From assembly GCF_008370325.1 (NCBI RefSeq), contig NZ_VNIP01000006.1:496001-560000 (forward strand): a stretch of DNA of 64,000 nt. Direction: 5' to 3'. Every line of letters starts with the position of its first letter. Position 1 is the stretch's first letter. Under the pieces are notes generated by a model, which did no database searches, was not told the origin of the DNA, and saw nothing but the letters and a program-made list of their open reading frames with translations. Made by a program: the position numbers and the translations under genes. Positions 52,726-62,206 of the stretch are shown here, piece by piece. The stretch is from Martinezella tropici. GTDB taxonomy: Bacteria; Pseudomonadota; Alphaproteobacteria; Rhizobiales; Rhizobiaceae.

Positions 52726-54369
52726 TCAGGCGCGTTCGCGGCGCTGGCCACCGTTGCCGGGACCACGGCGCTTCATGCGGCCGTTGCCGCCATTGCGCTG
52801 CTGTTCGCCCTGGGCGCCGCGTTCTTCGTTGTGGCGGCCCGTAGGACGGCCGTGGGCGTGGCGCTGTCCGCGATGGGCGCCGCCCTCATGCGAGGCGCCA
52901 TTGCCGTTGGACTGGCCGTTGTGCTGCTTGCGAGCGGGACGGAAGTCCGAGGTGGAGACGAGATCGTTGTCGGCTTCCGGACGCGGCGTTGGCTCGTTGC
53001 GGCGCTGGCCGCGGAAATCGGCATTGCGATTGTTGTCGCGCTGCGGGCGATCGTCGCGTTGGTGGCGTTCCTGACGCTCGCCGTTCTGACCACGGGCTTC
53101 GCCATTTTCCTTGTCGAAGAAGGGACGACGGGCAGGACGAGCCGGGCGACCTTCGGCGCGGCCCTGGCCTGCGCCACGGCCTTGGCCCTGACCTTGACCG
53201 CTGCGGCCCTTGCCGCGAACGGGACGGCCGCGGTCGGCCGGAGCCTCGCCGCTGGCAACGGCAATCTCGATGCCCATCAGGCGCTCGATGTCGCGCAACA
53301 GGCGGATTTCATCCGGGGCGCAGAAGGCGATGGCGATGCCGTCGCGGCCGGCGCGCGCTGTGCGGCCGATGCGGTGAACATAGGCGTCGGGAACTTCCGG
53401 CAGGTCGTAATTATAGACATGCGAAACGCCGGGGATGTCGATGCCACGAGCCGCAACGTCGGTTGCGACGAGAACGCGGACGTCGCCGTCACGGAAGCCC
53501 TTGAGGGCGCGCTCGCGCTGGCCCTGGCTCTTGTTGCCGTGGATGGAAGCAGCGGCGAAGCCGACATGGTCGAGATGCTTCATCAGCTTTTCGGCGCCAT
53601 GCTTGGTGCGCAGGAAGACGATGGCGCGGCCGTCCGGATTGGCCGAGATCGTTTCCTTGAGGATTTCGGTCTTGTGGTTCTGGCCGGCAACGAAGTGGAC
53701 ATACTGTTCCACCTTGTCGGCTGCCTTGCCCGGAGGCGAGACTTCGACCTTGACCGGGTTGGTCAGGTAGTCGGAGGCGAGATCGGCGATTGCCTTCGGC
53801 ATGGTGGCCGAAAATAGCAGGGTCTGGCGCTTGGCCGGAACCATCTTGGCGATCTTGCGCAGGTCGTGGATGAAGCCGAGATCGAGCATCTGGTCGGCTT
53901 CGTCGAGGACGAGGTGGGTGACATGGCCGAGCGAGAGGGCACGGCGATTGATGAGGTCGAGGAGACGACCAGGGGTAGCGACGAGAATGTCGGTGCCGCG
54001 CTCGAGCTGAAGCTGCTGCTTATTGATCGACGCGCCGCCGACCACGAGGTTGATCCGCAGCTGCGTCTTGCGCATGAAGAGCCTGAGATTGTCGGCGATC
54101 TGGTTTACCAGCTCGCGGGTCGGAGCGAGGATCAGTGTGCGGACGGTGCGGTTGTCCGGGCGCTTGGCCTCCTTCAGCAGCATTTCGATGATCGGCAGGC
54201 CGAAAGCGGCCGTCTTGCCGGTGCCGGTCTGGGCGAGGCCGATGAGATCGCGGCCCTGGAGGACGAGCGGGATCGCCTGTGCCTGGATCGGCGTCGGCGT
54301 AGCGAAGTTGTTCTGCGACAGCGTATCGACGATCTGCTTGGAGAGACCAAGCGAGTGAAAATCGGTCAA
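52726..54369 (-). CDS. DEAD-box RNA helicase (RhlE-like) with disordered tail
   Basis: 547-residue RNA helicase: Q-motif ATPTPIQAQAIP, Walker A AQTGTGKT (46-53), DEAD at 156-159, SAT at 187-189, VATDVAARGIDIPGVSHVYN and HRIGRTARAGRDG. Residues about 375-547 form a low-complexity tail rich in Gly, Arg, Gln and Asn (RGKGRSGQGQGQGRGAG, RQERHQRDDRPQRDNNR), which may bind RNA or drive condensation. TTG 54369 follows GAAAGG; it starts exactly at TDFHSLGLS, the family N-terminus. Frame upstream stays open to 54579, but with no domain there. Confidence 0.9.
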   Translation of the reverse strand: MTDFHSLGLSKQIVDTLSQNNFATPTPIQAQAIPLVLQGRDLIGLAQTGTGKTAAFGLPIIEMLLKEAKRPDNRTVRTLILAPTRELVNQIADNLRLFMRKTQLRINLVVGGASINKQQLQLERGTDILVATPGRLLDLINRRALSLGHVTHLVLDEADQMLDLGFIHDLRKIAKMVPAKRQTLLFSATMPKAIADLASDYLTNPVKVEVSPPGKAADKVEQYVHFVAGQNHKTEILKETISANPDGRAIVFLRTKHGAEKLMKHLDHVGFAAASIHGNKSQGQRERALKGFRDGDVRVLVATDVAARGIDIPGVSHVYNYDLPEVPDAYVHRIGRTARAGRDGIAIAFCAPDEIRLLRDIERLMGIEIAVASGEAPADRGRPVRGKGRSGQGQGQGRGAGQGRAEGRPARPARRPFFDKENGEARGQNGERQERHQRDDRPQRDNNRNADFRGQRRNEPTPRPEADNDLVSTSDFRPARKQHNGQSNGNGASHEGGAHRGQRHAHGRPTGRHNEERGAQGEQQRNGGNGRMKRRGPGNGGQRRERA

Positions 54370-54754
54370 TTCAATACCTTTCGGGGGCGCCAAAGCAAAT
54401 AGGCCGGGTCGCACCATGCGGTCCGGTCTGTCTCTGGCGTCAAGAACCCCGCGTGAAGTGGGAACTTGTAAGTTGGAAATAGCTTTCCAGCGCATTCGGC
54501 CAGCGCTCCGCGCGGCCTCATTATCAAAAGCGCTTTTGTCCTTCTCTTGCGTACAGATTGTCCCGCAGGGCACGCTCACGCGGCGGCCGGAAGGTGAAAG
54601 CTGAGGCGCATTTGGTCTTAAATCCCGCCAATGTCAAGGGGTGTGAGCGAAAGCTTTTCAACAGACGGACGAAAATGCCGCCGGAATCCGGCGGCATTCG
54701 AGAGCTGCGACGACTGGCAGGGAGCTTTAAAGGCGCCCTGCGGCACGTCAGGCG
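54370..54754. promoter_or_regulatory. Helicase leader region with a palindrome
   Basis: 385 nt between the helicase start and the next gene. It holds the perfect palindrome CAAAAGCGCTTTTG (54525-54538), about 156 nt upstream of the helicase start, and the terminator at 54674. No other gene is seen. The palindrome could be an operator or sit in a long structured 5' UTR. Confidence 0.45.
54674..54698 (-). terminator. Terminator of the glycine-zipper protein gene
   Basis: AATGCCGCCGG (54674-54684), AAT loop, CCGGCGGCATT (54688-54698), followed by TTCG on the minus strand; 57 nt past the stop of 54755-55069. Confidence 0.8.
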
Positions 54755-55069
54755 TCAGCGGCAGACTTCGACGCGGTAGGGCCGGCCCCAGCCGTCGTGA
54801 CGCCATGCCCAGTAGCAGCGGGGATAGGGACGCACGTAGACCCGTTCGTAGACCGGGCCGTCGTAGTAGGCAGGATAGGCCGGATAATAAGCCGGATAGG
54901 CCGGCCGCATGGCTCCGGCCGCCAAGGCGCCGCCGACGACGCCCGCGGCAAGACCGCCAAAGAAGGCGCCGCGATCCGACGCGCTGGCAGTGGTGGTGGT
55001 CACGGCGGAGGCGCTGCCAAGCGTCAGCGCGATCAGACCGGCTGTCGTTAATGTGCGAAGCACAGACAT
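54755..55069 (-). CDS. Secreted glycine-zipper protein, function unknown
   Basis: 104 residues: signal peptide MSVLRTLTTAGLIALTLGSA, a glycine-zipper segment FFGGLAAGVVGGALAAGA, a Pro/Tyr/Ala repeat (AYPAYYPAYPAYYDGPVY), and a C-terminal RCYWAWRHDGWGRPYRVEVC with a possible disulfide. Such proteins are found in rhizobial outer surface or periplasm; function is not known. Start 55069 is preferred over 55075 for spacing to GGAAAGGGA. Confidence 0.78.
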   Translation of the reverse strand: MSVLRTLTTAGLIALTLGSASAVTTTTASASDRGAFFGGLAAGVVGGALAAGAMRPAYPAYYPAYPAYYDGPVYERVYVRPYPRCYWAWRHDGWGRPYRVEVCR

Positions 55070-55216
55070 TGACATTCCCTTTCCAAAGAACACGTGGCTC
55101 CCAGCCGAAGCCGGGTTTGAAGTTGCGTGGGAAAGGGGGCGAAGTCGCGGCCAGAAAATGGGCCGCTATATTAAATTTCGTTCATGATACGGGGCGTAAA
55201 AGCCCTTGATTTTCAA

Positions 55217-56803
55217 CTAGAAATCGGTGGGAACGCCACCCTCTGCCTTGCGCCTGGCGACGAAGGCGTCGAGCTCTTCCTCGATGGCCGGATCGAGTGG
55301 CGGCTGTTCGTAGCGCGCCAGCGTTTCCTTATAGACGCGGTTGGCGTGATCGTAAGTTGTGGGCCGCCCGGCTTCCGCCCAGGTTTCATTGTTTCGCCAG
55401 TCCGACAGGATCGGCGAATAGAATGCGGTTTCATAGCGGGCGAGCGTGTGCGCCGTGCCGAAATAGTGGCCGCCTGGGCCGACATCGCGTACGGCATCCA
55501 GCGCCAGCGCGTCGGGGCTGACATCGAGCGGCGTCAGGAATTCGGCGACCATCTGCAGCATGTCGACGTCAAGGATGAACTTCTCGAAGGAGGCGGTAAG
55601 CCCGCCCTCGCTCCAGCCGGCCGCATGCAGCACGAAATTGCCGCCGCCCTGGGTCAGCGCCCATAGCGACAGTGCCGATTCGTAGGCGGCTTGGGCATCC
55701 AGCGTATTCGACGCGTTCGTGTTGGAGGTGCGATAGGGGATGCCGTAGCGGCGGGCAAGCTGGCCGCCGCAGATAACGGCCTTCATATATTCCGGCGTGC
55801 CGAAAGCGGGCGCACCCGTCTTCATGTCGACATTCGAGGTAAAGCCGCCATACATGACCGGCGCGCCTTTCCGCACCATCTGCGTGAAGGCGATGCCGCA
55901 CAGTGCCTCGGCATTCTGCTGCACCAGCGCGCCGGCAATCGTCACCGGCGCCATGGCGCCTGCCAGTGTGAACGGAGTGACCACCACCACCTGACCGCGC
56001 GACGACATTTCGATGATACCCTGCAGCATCGGCCCGTCGAGACGCAGCGGCGACGAGGAGTTGATGACGGTGAAGAGCGAGGGTTCGCGCTCCATCTGTT
56101 CCATGCTGACGCCGCGGCCGATGCGGGCAATCTCGATCGCGTCGAGATTGCGCTGCTGGCCGAGCGAATAGCAGTGGAAGGCCTTGTCGGTGAGTTTCAC
56201 GATATCGGAGAGGCAGTCGAGATGACGCACCGAGGGATGGATATCGATGGGCTCGACCGGATAGCCGCCCGTCATGTGAATGATATCGTAGGACTGGGCG
56301 AGCTTGATGAGCTTGCGGAAATCCTCCTGATTTCCGGCTCTCCTGCCGCCTTCACGGTCCGCGACGAAGGGGGCGGAGGCGACCTGAGCGAAGACGAGAT
56401 TGCGCCCACCGATTTGGACATTTCTCAGCGGATTGCGGGCGTGAAGAGTGAAGGTCGATGGAACGGAGGCGATCAGCTCCATGATCATGTTGCGGTCGAA
56501 GCGGACCCGTTCCTTCCCCGGCGTGACATCGGCGCCGGTGGCCTTCATGCGCTCACGCGCTTCGGGCAAGATGATATCCATGCCGATTTCTTCGAGGATG
56601 GTCAGCGATGCCTCGTGAATATCGCCCAGTGCCTCGGGCGACAGGAGTTCCGTACGAGCGAGATTGTTGACCAGATTGAGATACTTGGTGCCGCTCGGCT
56701 TGCGGCTGCGCTCGGCCCCGCGACCGCCGGCCCGCCGCCGCCGTTCGCCCGTCGCTGCTGCGACCTGCGCTTCGTTCAAGGTCAGGCTTGCTTCGTCGCT
56801 CAT
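55217..56803 (-). CDS. Trimethylamine methyltransferase-like protein (non-pyrrolysine MttB)
   Basis: 528-residue MttB superfamily protein, in which non-pyrrolysine members demethylate glycine betaine, proline betaine or related quaternary amines through a corrinoid protein. TIM-barrel blocks: PEALGDIHEASLTILEEIGM, SLFTVINSSSPLRLDGPMLQ, GAPVMYGGFTSNVDMKTGAP, RYGIPYRTSNTNASNTLDAQ, AGWSEGGLTASFEKFILDVD. No in-frame amber codon is present. Start 56803 follows GGGAG; the N-terminus has an odd Arg/Gly/Ala-rich stretch (RRRRAGGRGAERSRK). No corrinoid protein gene is adjacent. Confidence 0.88.
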   Translation of the reverse strand: MSDEASLTLNEAQVAAATGERRRRAGGRGAERSRKPSGTKYLNLVNNLARTELLSPEALGDIHEASLTILEEIGMDIILPEARERMKATGADVTPGKERVRFDRNMIMELIASVPSTFTLHARNPLRNVQIGGRNLVFAQVASAPFVADREGGRRAGNQEDFRKLIKLAQSYDIIHMTGGYPVEPIDIHPSVRHLDCLSDIVKLTDKAFHCYSLGQQRNLDAIEIARIGRGVSMEQMEREPSLFTVINSSSPLRLDGPMLQGIIEMSSRGQVVVVTPFTLAGAMAPVTIAGALVQQNAEALCGIAFTQMVRKGAPVMYGGFTSNVDMKTGAPAFGTPEYMKAVICGGQLARRYGIPYRTSNTNASNTLDAQAAYESALSLWALTQGGGNFVLHAAGWSEGGLTASFEKFILDVDMLQMVAEFLTPLDVSPDALALDAVRDVGPGGHYFGTAHTLARYETAFYSPILSDWRNNETWAEAGRPTTYDHANRVYKETLARYEQPPLDPAIEEELDAFVARRKAEGGVPTDF

Positions 56804-57019
56804 ATCGCTCGCTCCCAATGATCCGTTGACGGATTCTTGGCAGAGTTTGCCTCGGCGTGCCGTTGTCGTTTGCGACCAGGGGATGGCCGTTATAGGATAG
56901 TGCATAGTCTGAACGCGACGTTGCCGCAGCGATCAAACATGGTTAAGGCTTTGTTAAAGCGGGATGTGCTAGAGCCTTGTTTCATGAACTATCATGCGCG
57001 GTGAGAAGAGGGGCTCCGT

Positions 57020-60000
57020 TTGACCCTGGACGGTGAACTGCTTGACATAGTGTGCCGCCGGATCGCCAATCTGGACAGGCCCGCCTACATCAAGAACAGC
57101 GAGCTTCGGTACGTCGCCGTCAATGATGCCTATGCGCGTTTTTTCGGCCGGGATATTTCCGATTTCATCGGCAACCGCAGCCAGGATCTTCTCGATGCCG
57201 GCGAGAGCGCCGACAGGGAGGACAAGGAGCGCCGCGCCCTCGTCTTCGGTTCGGAGGAGGTTGCACTGTGCTTCGATGCGTCGGGCCGCCAGCGTTCGCG
57301 CGTGGAAATCGAGAGCTTTTCCCCGTCGGAAGACCGCGTCTACATATTCGGAGTGTTCTTCGCCGTACCGGCTGTTGCGCGCGACGCCTACTCTGCCGAG
57401 GCGGTGCAAAGGGAGGCCGATGAGCCTGACTTTTTCCGCTGCGTGCTGGAAGGTCTGCCGGTTGCCACCTTCGTGCGCGATTCCAGCCATCGCTTGATTT
57501 ATGCCAATGCGGCCCATTCCGAAATTACCGGGCTCGATCGCCACGAAATGCTCGGTAAGACCGAGCATGAAATGTTTGACGTCGGCGCCGACGACTTTTT
57601 CGTGGAAAACGAAGCCGTGCTGCACGAGGGACAGAGGCATGAATTCGAAAGCGAAATCGTCGACCGACAGCAGGTGACGCATCCGGTGAAAATTTGCCTC
57701 AACCGCGCGACGACGGCGGAGGGCAAGCATTACGCTGTGGGTTCGGTCACCGATACTTCGGCGCTGAAGCAGCGTGAGATGCAGCTCATCGAGGCGCAGG
57801 CCCGCGCCGAAGCGTTGCATCAGGATCTCGACAACATCCTCCGCTCGATGCCGATCGGCGTCCTCATCCATAATGGCGACCATATCGTCGAATACGTCAA
57901 CGATGCCTTCTATGACATTTGGAAATATTCGAAGGACGAGCGTTTTGGAGGTCGCCCCTATCGCGATATCATCGCAAAGCACTACGAGCTGGCACGCTTC
58001 GGCGCCGATGGCCGCAGCATCGACGACATATATCAGGGGTGGCTGGCCACGCTGCACAAGGGCGGCGAGCATCTGCAGACGGAAGTGAACTTTGCCGACG
58101 GCAAATCCGTCATCATCGATGCGCGCAAGATTTCCAATGGCCGGACATTGATGTCCTACACGGATATTTCTTCCGTGAAGCAGCAATCCAGGGAGATCAC
58201 CGAGACCCGACTGGCGCTGGAGCATCTCGGCGAGTTGATGGCTGATGCCATGCAGGCGATGTCGCAAGGCCTGCTGATCGTCCAGGACGGCGCGATCCTG
58301 CTGGCCAACGATCGGCTGAAGGACATGCTGAAACTGCCGGCCGAACTCACCGAGGTGGGGACGGACTGGTCCGCGGCGTTCGACTATTGCGCGGAACGCG
58401 GTGACTTTGGCAATGGTTCCGAGGGGCTGCGGGAATCATGGGCGCAGAGCGTTGCGGCGGGCAAGCCGATCTCCTGCGTATTCCAGGTCGTCGGCGACCG
58501 CTGGATACAGCTCGGCGCCGCGATCGGCGAGCATCGCCGCTGGACCGTGGTGTTCACCGATGTCACCGAGATGAAGGAACGCGAGGCGGATCTGCAGCTG
58601 CTGCTGGCGCGCAGCAATGCGGCGGATCGCGCGAAATCCGAATTCCTGACCCATATGAGCCATGAAATCCGTACGCCGATGAACGGCGTGCTCGGCATGG
58701 CAGAGCTGCTCGGCAAAACGGATCTCGATCCGCGGCAGAAGACCTTTGTCGATATCATCGTCAAGTCGGGCAATGCATTGCTGACCATCATCAATGACAT
58801 TCTCGATTTTTCGCGCATCGACACCGGCGATATGCATCTGCGCAAGATGGCATTCGACCCCGCCGAAGCTGTCGAAGACATAGCGACGCTGCTGGCCGCC
58901 GCCGCATCGGAAAAGAATGTCGAGCTGATGGTGCGCATCGCTCCCGGCGTGCCGGCGGCAATGCTTGGCGACGCCGGCCGCTTCCGCCAGATCGTGACCA
59001 ATCTCGTCGGCAATGCGATCAAGTTCACCGAACGCGGCCATGTGCTGGTGGAGCTGGACAGCCAGTCCGCGCCGGACGACAACATATTGCTCGTGCTCCG
59101 CATCGAAGATACCGGGATCGGCATTCCCGCCGAGAAGCTCGATACGATCTTCGACAAATTTTCGCTGGCGGATTCTTCCTTTGCACGGCGCCTCGAAGGA
59201 TCAGGTTTGGGCCTTGCCATTACGGCAGGCCTCGTCGATCTTTTCGGTGGCTCACTCTCGGTCGAGAGCGAATGGGGCAAAGGATCGGTTTTCACGGTCC
59301 ATTTGCCCATGCCGCTGGTCGCCGCACGCGGCAAGGTTCCGGAGCTGCCGGCCAACGTGAAGCGTGCCGGGATCCTGATCGTGGAAGATGATGAGATTCA
59401 TCGGCGCATATTGACTGAGCAATTGACGCAATGGGGTTTTGACAGCCACGCGGCCGAGGACGGTAAGACCGCGCTTGCCATTCTGGATGCCGCGTTCGAT
59501 ATGGGCGTGTCGGTCGACGCGATCATCGTCGACTATAGTATGCCCGGCATGAGCGGCTATCAGATCGCGAGTGCGGTGCGCGCCGACCCGCGCTTCGAAG
59601 CGCTGCCGATCGTATTTCTGACATCGATGGGCGTCGCCGGTCGCGACAAGGATTTTACCGCGGTCAATGGTCAGGCGCATCTCATGAAACCCGTGCGCGC
59701 CAATGTGCTGCGCAACACGATCATCGATGTCGTGCGCGCGTCGCGGCGGAAAAACGCGGGCGAGCAGTCTGGCTTTGCCTCCCAGCCGTTGCCGATAGAG
59801 GCGGAGGCCGCAGCCGCGATCGAAGCCACCGACCGGATGGCACCTGTCAGACCTGGCAACACCATCGACGTTCTCGTGGCCGAGGACAACGAGGTGAACC
59901 AGATCGTCTTCACACAGATCTTGCAGGCGACCGGACTTCGCTTTCTTGTCGTGGAGAACGGCCAGGCGGCGGTGGACGCATGGCGTCAATTGCGGCCCTC

Positions 60001-60268
60001 GCTAATCCTGATGGACGTTTCCATGCCGGTCATGAACGGCCATCAGGCGACGCGCATGATCCGGCAATTCGAGGCGCAAATCGAGCAGGGATGGCACGTC
60101 CCCATCATCGGGGTTACGGCACAGGCATTGGACGTCGATCGCATCGCATGCATGCAGGCTGGCATGGACGACTGCCTATCTAAACCGATCAGCCCCGAAC
60201 TTCTCGAGGCGAAGATCCAGCGCTATCTCGGCGAAGCCGTTTTCCAGGCGGATCGTTCCAACAGCTAG
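57020..60268 (+). CDS. Hybrid sensor histidine kinase with PAS domains and two receivers
   Basis: 1082-residue cytosolic hybrid kinase. Order: PAS-like (about 10-115), PAS (about 135-250), PAS (about 270-390), a fourth PAS-like segment (about 400-515), HisKA with the phospho-His548 in MSHEIRTPMNGVLGMAEL, HATPase_c (GDAGRFRQIVTNLVGNAIKF, DTGIGIPAEK, GSGLGLAIT), then receiver 1 with Asp838 (IIVDYSMPGMSGY) and receiver 2 with Asp999 (LILMDVSMPVMNG). No membrane helix. TTG 57020 follows GAGGGG. No cognate regulator or Hpt domain is adjacent. Confidence 0.9.
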   Translation: MTLDGELLDIVCRRIANLDRPAYIKNSELRYVAVNDAYARFFGRDISDFIGNRSQDLLDAGESADREDKERRALVFGSEEVALCFDASGRQRSRVEIESFSPSEDRVYIFGVFFAVPAVARDAYSAEAVQREADEPDFFRCVLEGLPVATFVRDSSHRLIYANAAHSEITGLDRHEMLGKTEHEMFDVGADDFFVENEAVLHEGQRHEFESEIVDRQQVTHPVKICLNRATTAEGKHYAVGSVTDTSALKQREMQLIEAQARAEALHQDLDNILRSMPIGVLIHNGDHIVEYVNDAFYDIWKYSKDERFGGRPYRDIIAKHYELARFGADGRSIDDIYQGWLATLHKGGEHLQTEVNFADGKSVIIDARKISNGRTLMSYTDISSVKQQSREITETRLALEHLGELMADAMQAMSQGLLIVQDGAILLANDRLKDMLKLPAELTEVGTDWSAAFDYCAERGDFGNGSEGLRESWAQSVAAGKPISCVFQVVGDRWIQLGAAIGEHRRWTVVFTDVTEMKEREADLQLLLARSNAADRAKSEFLTHMSHEIRTPMNGVLGMAELLGKTDLDPRQKTFVDIIVKSGNALLTIINDILDFSRIDTGDMHLRKMAFDPAEAVEDIATLLAAAASEKNVELMVRIAPGVPAAMLGDAGRFRQIVTNLVGNAIKFTERGHVLVELDSQSAPDDNILLVLRIEDTGIGIPAEKLDTIFDKFSLADSSFARRLEGSGLGLAITAGLVDLFGGSLSVESEWGKGSVFTVHLPMPLVAARGKVPELPANVKRAGILIVEDDEIHRRILTEQLTQWGFDSHAAEDGKTALAILDAAFDMGVSVDAIIVDYSMPGMSGYQIASAVRADPRFEALPIVFLTSMGVAGRDKDFTAVNGQAHLMKPVRANVLRNTIIDVVRASRRKNAGEQSGFASQPLPIEAEAAAAIEATDRMAPVRPGNTIDVLVAEDNEVNQIVFTQILQATGLRFLVVENGQAAVDAWRQLRPSLILMDVSMPVMNGHQATRMIRQFEAQIEQGWHVPIIGVTAQALDVDRIACMQAGMDDCLSKPISPELLEAKIQRYLGEAVFQADRSNS

Positions 60269-60321
60269 GGTTGGGCGCAAGGCCGAATAGCGGCTTTCGG
60301 CCATCGCGCTGATCGGCATTC

Positions 60322-61149
60322 TCAGCCATCGGTCGAAACGGTAACAGATCTCCATGCTTCGACCTCCTGTTTGAGGCGCTCAATTCTATCAGTCACAAGT
60401 CCAAGGGCGTCGCTACCGAGTAGGAGTTGCGGCGGAGGCGCGTCGGATTCGATCAGATCCAATACGGCGGCAGCGAGCTTGTCTGGATCGCCGAGCTGCT
60501 TGCCGCTTTTGGCCTGCCGCGCCTGGCGGATCGGATCGAACAACGCGTCGTAGTCCGCGATCGAGCGCTCGGTCCGGATCATCGAGCGCCCCGCCCAGTC
60601 TGTCCGGAAGGAGCCAGGGCATAGGGCGGTGACGCGAACGCCGAACGGAGCCATTTCTGCACGCATGACTTCCGAAATGCCTTGAAGGGCGAACTTGCTA
60701 CCGCAGTAATAGGCGATGCCGGGCATGGTGATCATGCCGCCCATCGAGGTCACGTTGACGATGAAGCCGCTCCGCCTTTCGCGGAAGCGCGGCAGGAAGG
60801 CTTTGGCAATAGCGACGGCGCCAAAGACGTTCACATCGAACTGGCGCCGCATCTCCTCGATGGACGACTCTTCGAGGATTCCCTCGTGGCCGTAGCCGGC
60901 ATTGTTGATCAGCACGTCGACCGGCCCATGATCCTCCTCGGCCTGTCGAACGATGTCAGCTATCCGGTCGAACTCCGTCACATCGCACAGGATGGACCGC
61001 GCCGCCGGCAGGCGCTCCGCAAAGGCTGTCCTCGACTGTTCCGAGCGGACGGTGCCGATAACGTTATGGCCTTGGCTGCTCGCGGCCGCTGCGATCGCGA
61101 AGCCGAAGCCGGAGTTCGCGCCGGTGATGAAGAAGGTTTTTCGTGACAT
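60322..61149 (-). CDS. SDR family oxidoreductase
   Basis: 275-residue short-chain dehydrogenase: cofactor motif FFITGANSGFGFAIAAAASS, LINNAGYGHEGILEESSIEE, catalytic Ser in IVNVTSMGGMITM and YYCGSKFALQGISEVMRAE (YxxxK). Divergent from an AraC regulator across about 80 nt, which likely controls it. Substrate unknown. Confidence 0.9.
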   Translation of the reverse strand: MSRKTFFITGANSGFGFAIAAAASSQGHNVIGTVRSEQSRTAFAERLPAARSILCDVTEFDRIADIVRQAEEDHGPVDVLINNAGYGHEGILEESSIEEMRRQFDVNVFGAVAIAKAFLPRFRERRSGFIVNVTSMGGMITMPGIAYYCGSKFALQGISEVMRAEMAPFGVRVTALCPGSFRTDWAGRSMIRTERSIADYDALFDPIRQARQAKSGKQLGDPDKLAAAVLDLIESDAPPPQLLLGSDALGLVTDRIERLKQEVEAWRSVTVSTDG

Positions 61150-61226
61150 GATTGGTGTTCTCTTCTTGATTGGTGAGTGCCACTGACTGATAATCTTCGA
61201 AACTGCTGCCAGCGATCGTGAAAACT

Positions 61227-62162
61227 ATGAATAGCTTGCCAAATCCTATGAAGATGGAGTGTCGGGTGTCGAAGCGCGGGGCGTTGGTGGAACTGGCGGG
61301 GCTTCTTGCTCCTCGCCAGGGATACAATCCGACCGCGCTCGCTGGTGTACGCCTTCTCAGGACCGAGACGGTCCTTCACGATGTTCCCGTGCTCTACAAG
61401 CCGGGTGCGGTATTCGTGTTGCAGGGCCGAAAGCAGGGCATGCTTGACGGCGAGGTTTATCTCTATGATGAGGAGCACTATCTGGCCGTATCGGTACCCG
61501 TTCCGTTTCGGATGGAATCCTCGGCCAGCGCAGAACGTCCCCTGCTTGCTGTTTACGTCGAGTTCGACATGCTTCTGGCTGCGGAGATCGCCTCGGAAGT
61601 GGGGATGAGACGTTCCGAGCCGAAAGCCGGCAAGGTGCGAAGTCTGGTATCGAGCAGAATGGAGGCAGCTATCGAGGATGTCGTGCTGCGTTTGCTGCGG
61701 GCGCTGTGTGATCCCGTCGAGCTCGCGGTTCTCGGTGCAGGCATCCTACGCGAGCTGCATTACCGGGTGCTCGTCGGCCCGCAGGGCGGCGCGATGATCT
61801 CAGCCCTGCAGCAGCGGGGCACGTCCGGGAGGATCGTGCGAAGCCTGGCCCGGTTGCGCGAAACCTACGGTTCCGAAATTTCGGTCGCGGCGCTGGCGCA
61901 TGAGGCAGGCATGAGCGTTCCCTCCTATCACGTTCATTTCAAGGCCCTGACGGGCAGCAGTCCGATACAGTACTTGAAGGCGATGCGGCTCCACGAGGCG
62001 CGGTTGATGCTCGCGCGCCAGGACAAGACAATCGCCGAGGTCGCGACATTGGTTGGCTACGCCAGTCCCGCCCAGTTCAGCCGTGACTTCAAGCGACACT
62101 TTCGGCGTACGGCATCGGAAGAGGCCAATTGGGTTCGCCGGCATCTTGGTGAGCTGGCCTGA
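61227..62162 (+). CDS. AraC family transcriptional regulator
   Basis: 311-residue AraC protein with an N-terminal AraC_N-type domain (RLLRTETVLHDVPVLYKPGA, FVLQGRKQGMLDGEVYLYD) and two HTHs (ISVAALAHEAGMSVPSYHVH, TIAEVATLVGYASPAQFSRD). The start is not decided by a ribosome site: GTG 61218, ATG 61227 or 61251 are possible. Paired divergently with the SDR gene, so regulation of it is the natural guess. Confidence 0.88.
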   Translation: MNSLPNPMKMECRVSKRGALVELAGLLAPRQGYNPTALAGVRLLRTETVLHDVPVLYKPGAVFVLQGRKQGMLDGEVYLYDEEHYLAVSVPVPFRMESSASAERPLLAVYVEFDMLLAAEIASEVGMRRSEPKAGKVRSLVSSRMEAAIEDVVLRLLRALCDPVELAVLGAGILRELHYRVLVGPQGGAMISALQQRGTSGRIVRSLARLRETYGSEISVAALAHEAGMSVPSYHVHFKALTGSSPIQYLKAMRLHEARLMLARQDKTIAEVATLVGYASPAQFSRDFKRHFRRTASEEANWVRRHLGELA

Positions 62163-62206
62163 ACGCTCGCGACAATTGTTTCTAGCTTGATCGATGAGCC
62201 CCGACC

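Noticed and set aside
52831-53817. Plus-strand 328-codon hydrophobic frame that looks like a membrane protein
   Set aside because: It is antisense to the Gly/Arg/Gln tail of the helicase; such repeats give Ala/Val/Leu-rich complements.
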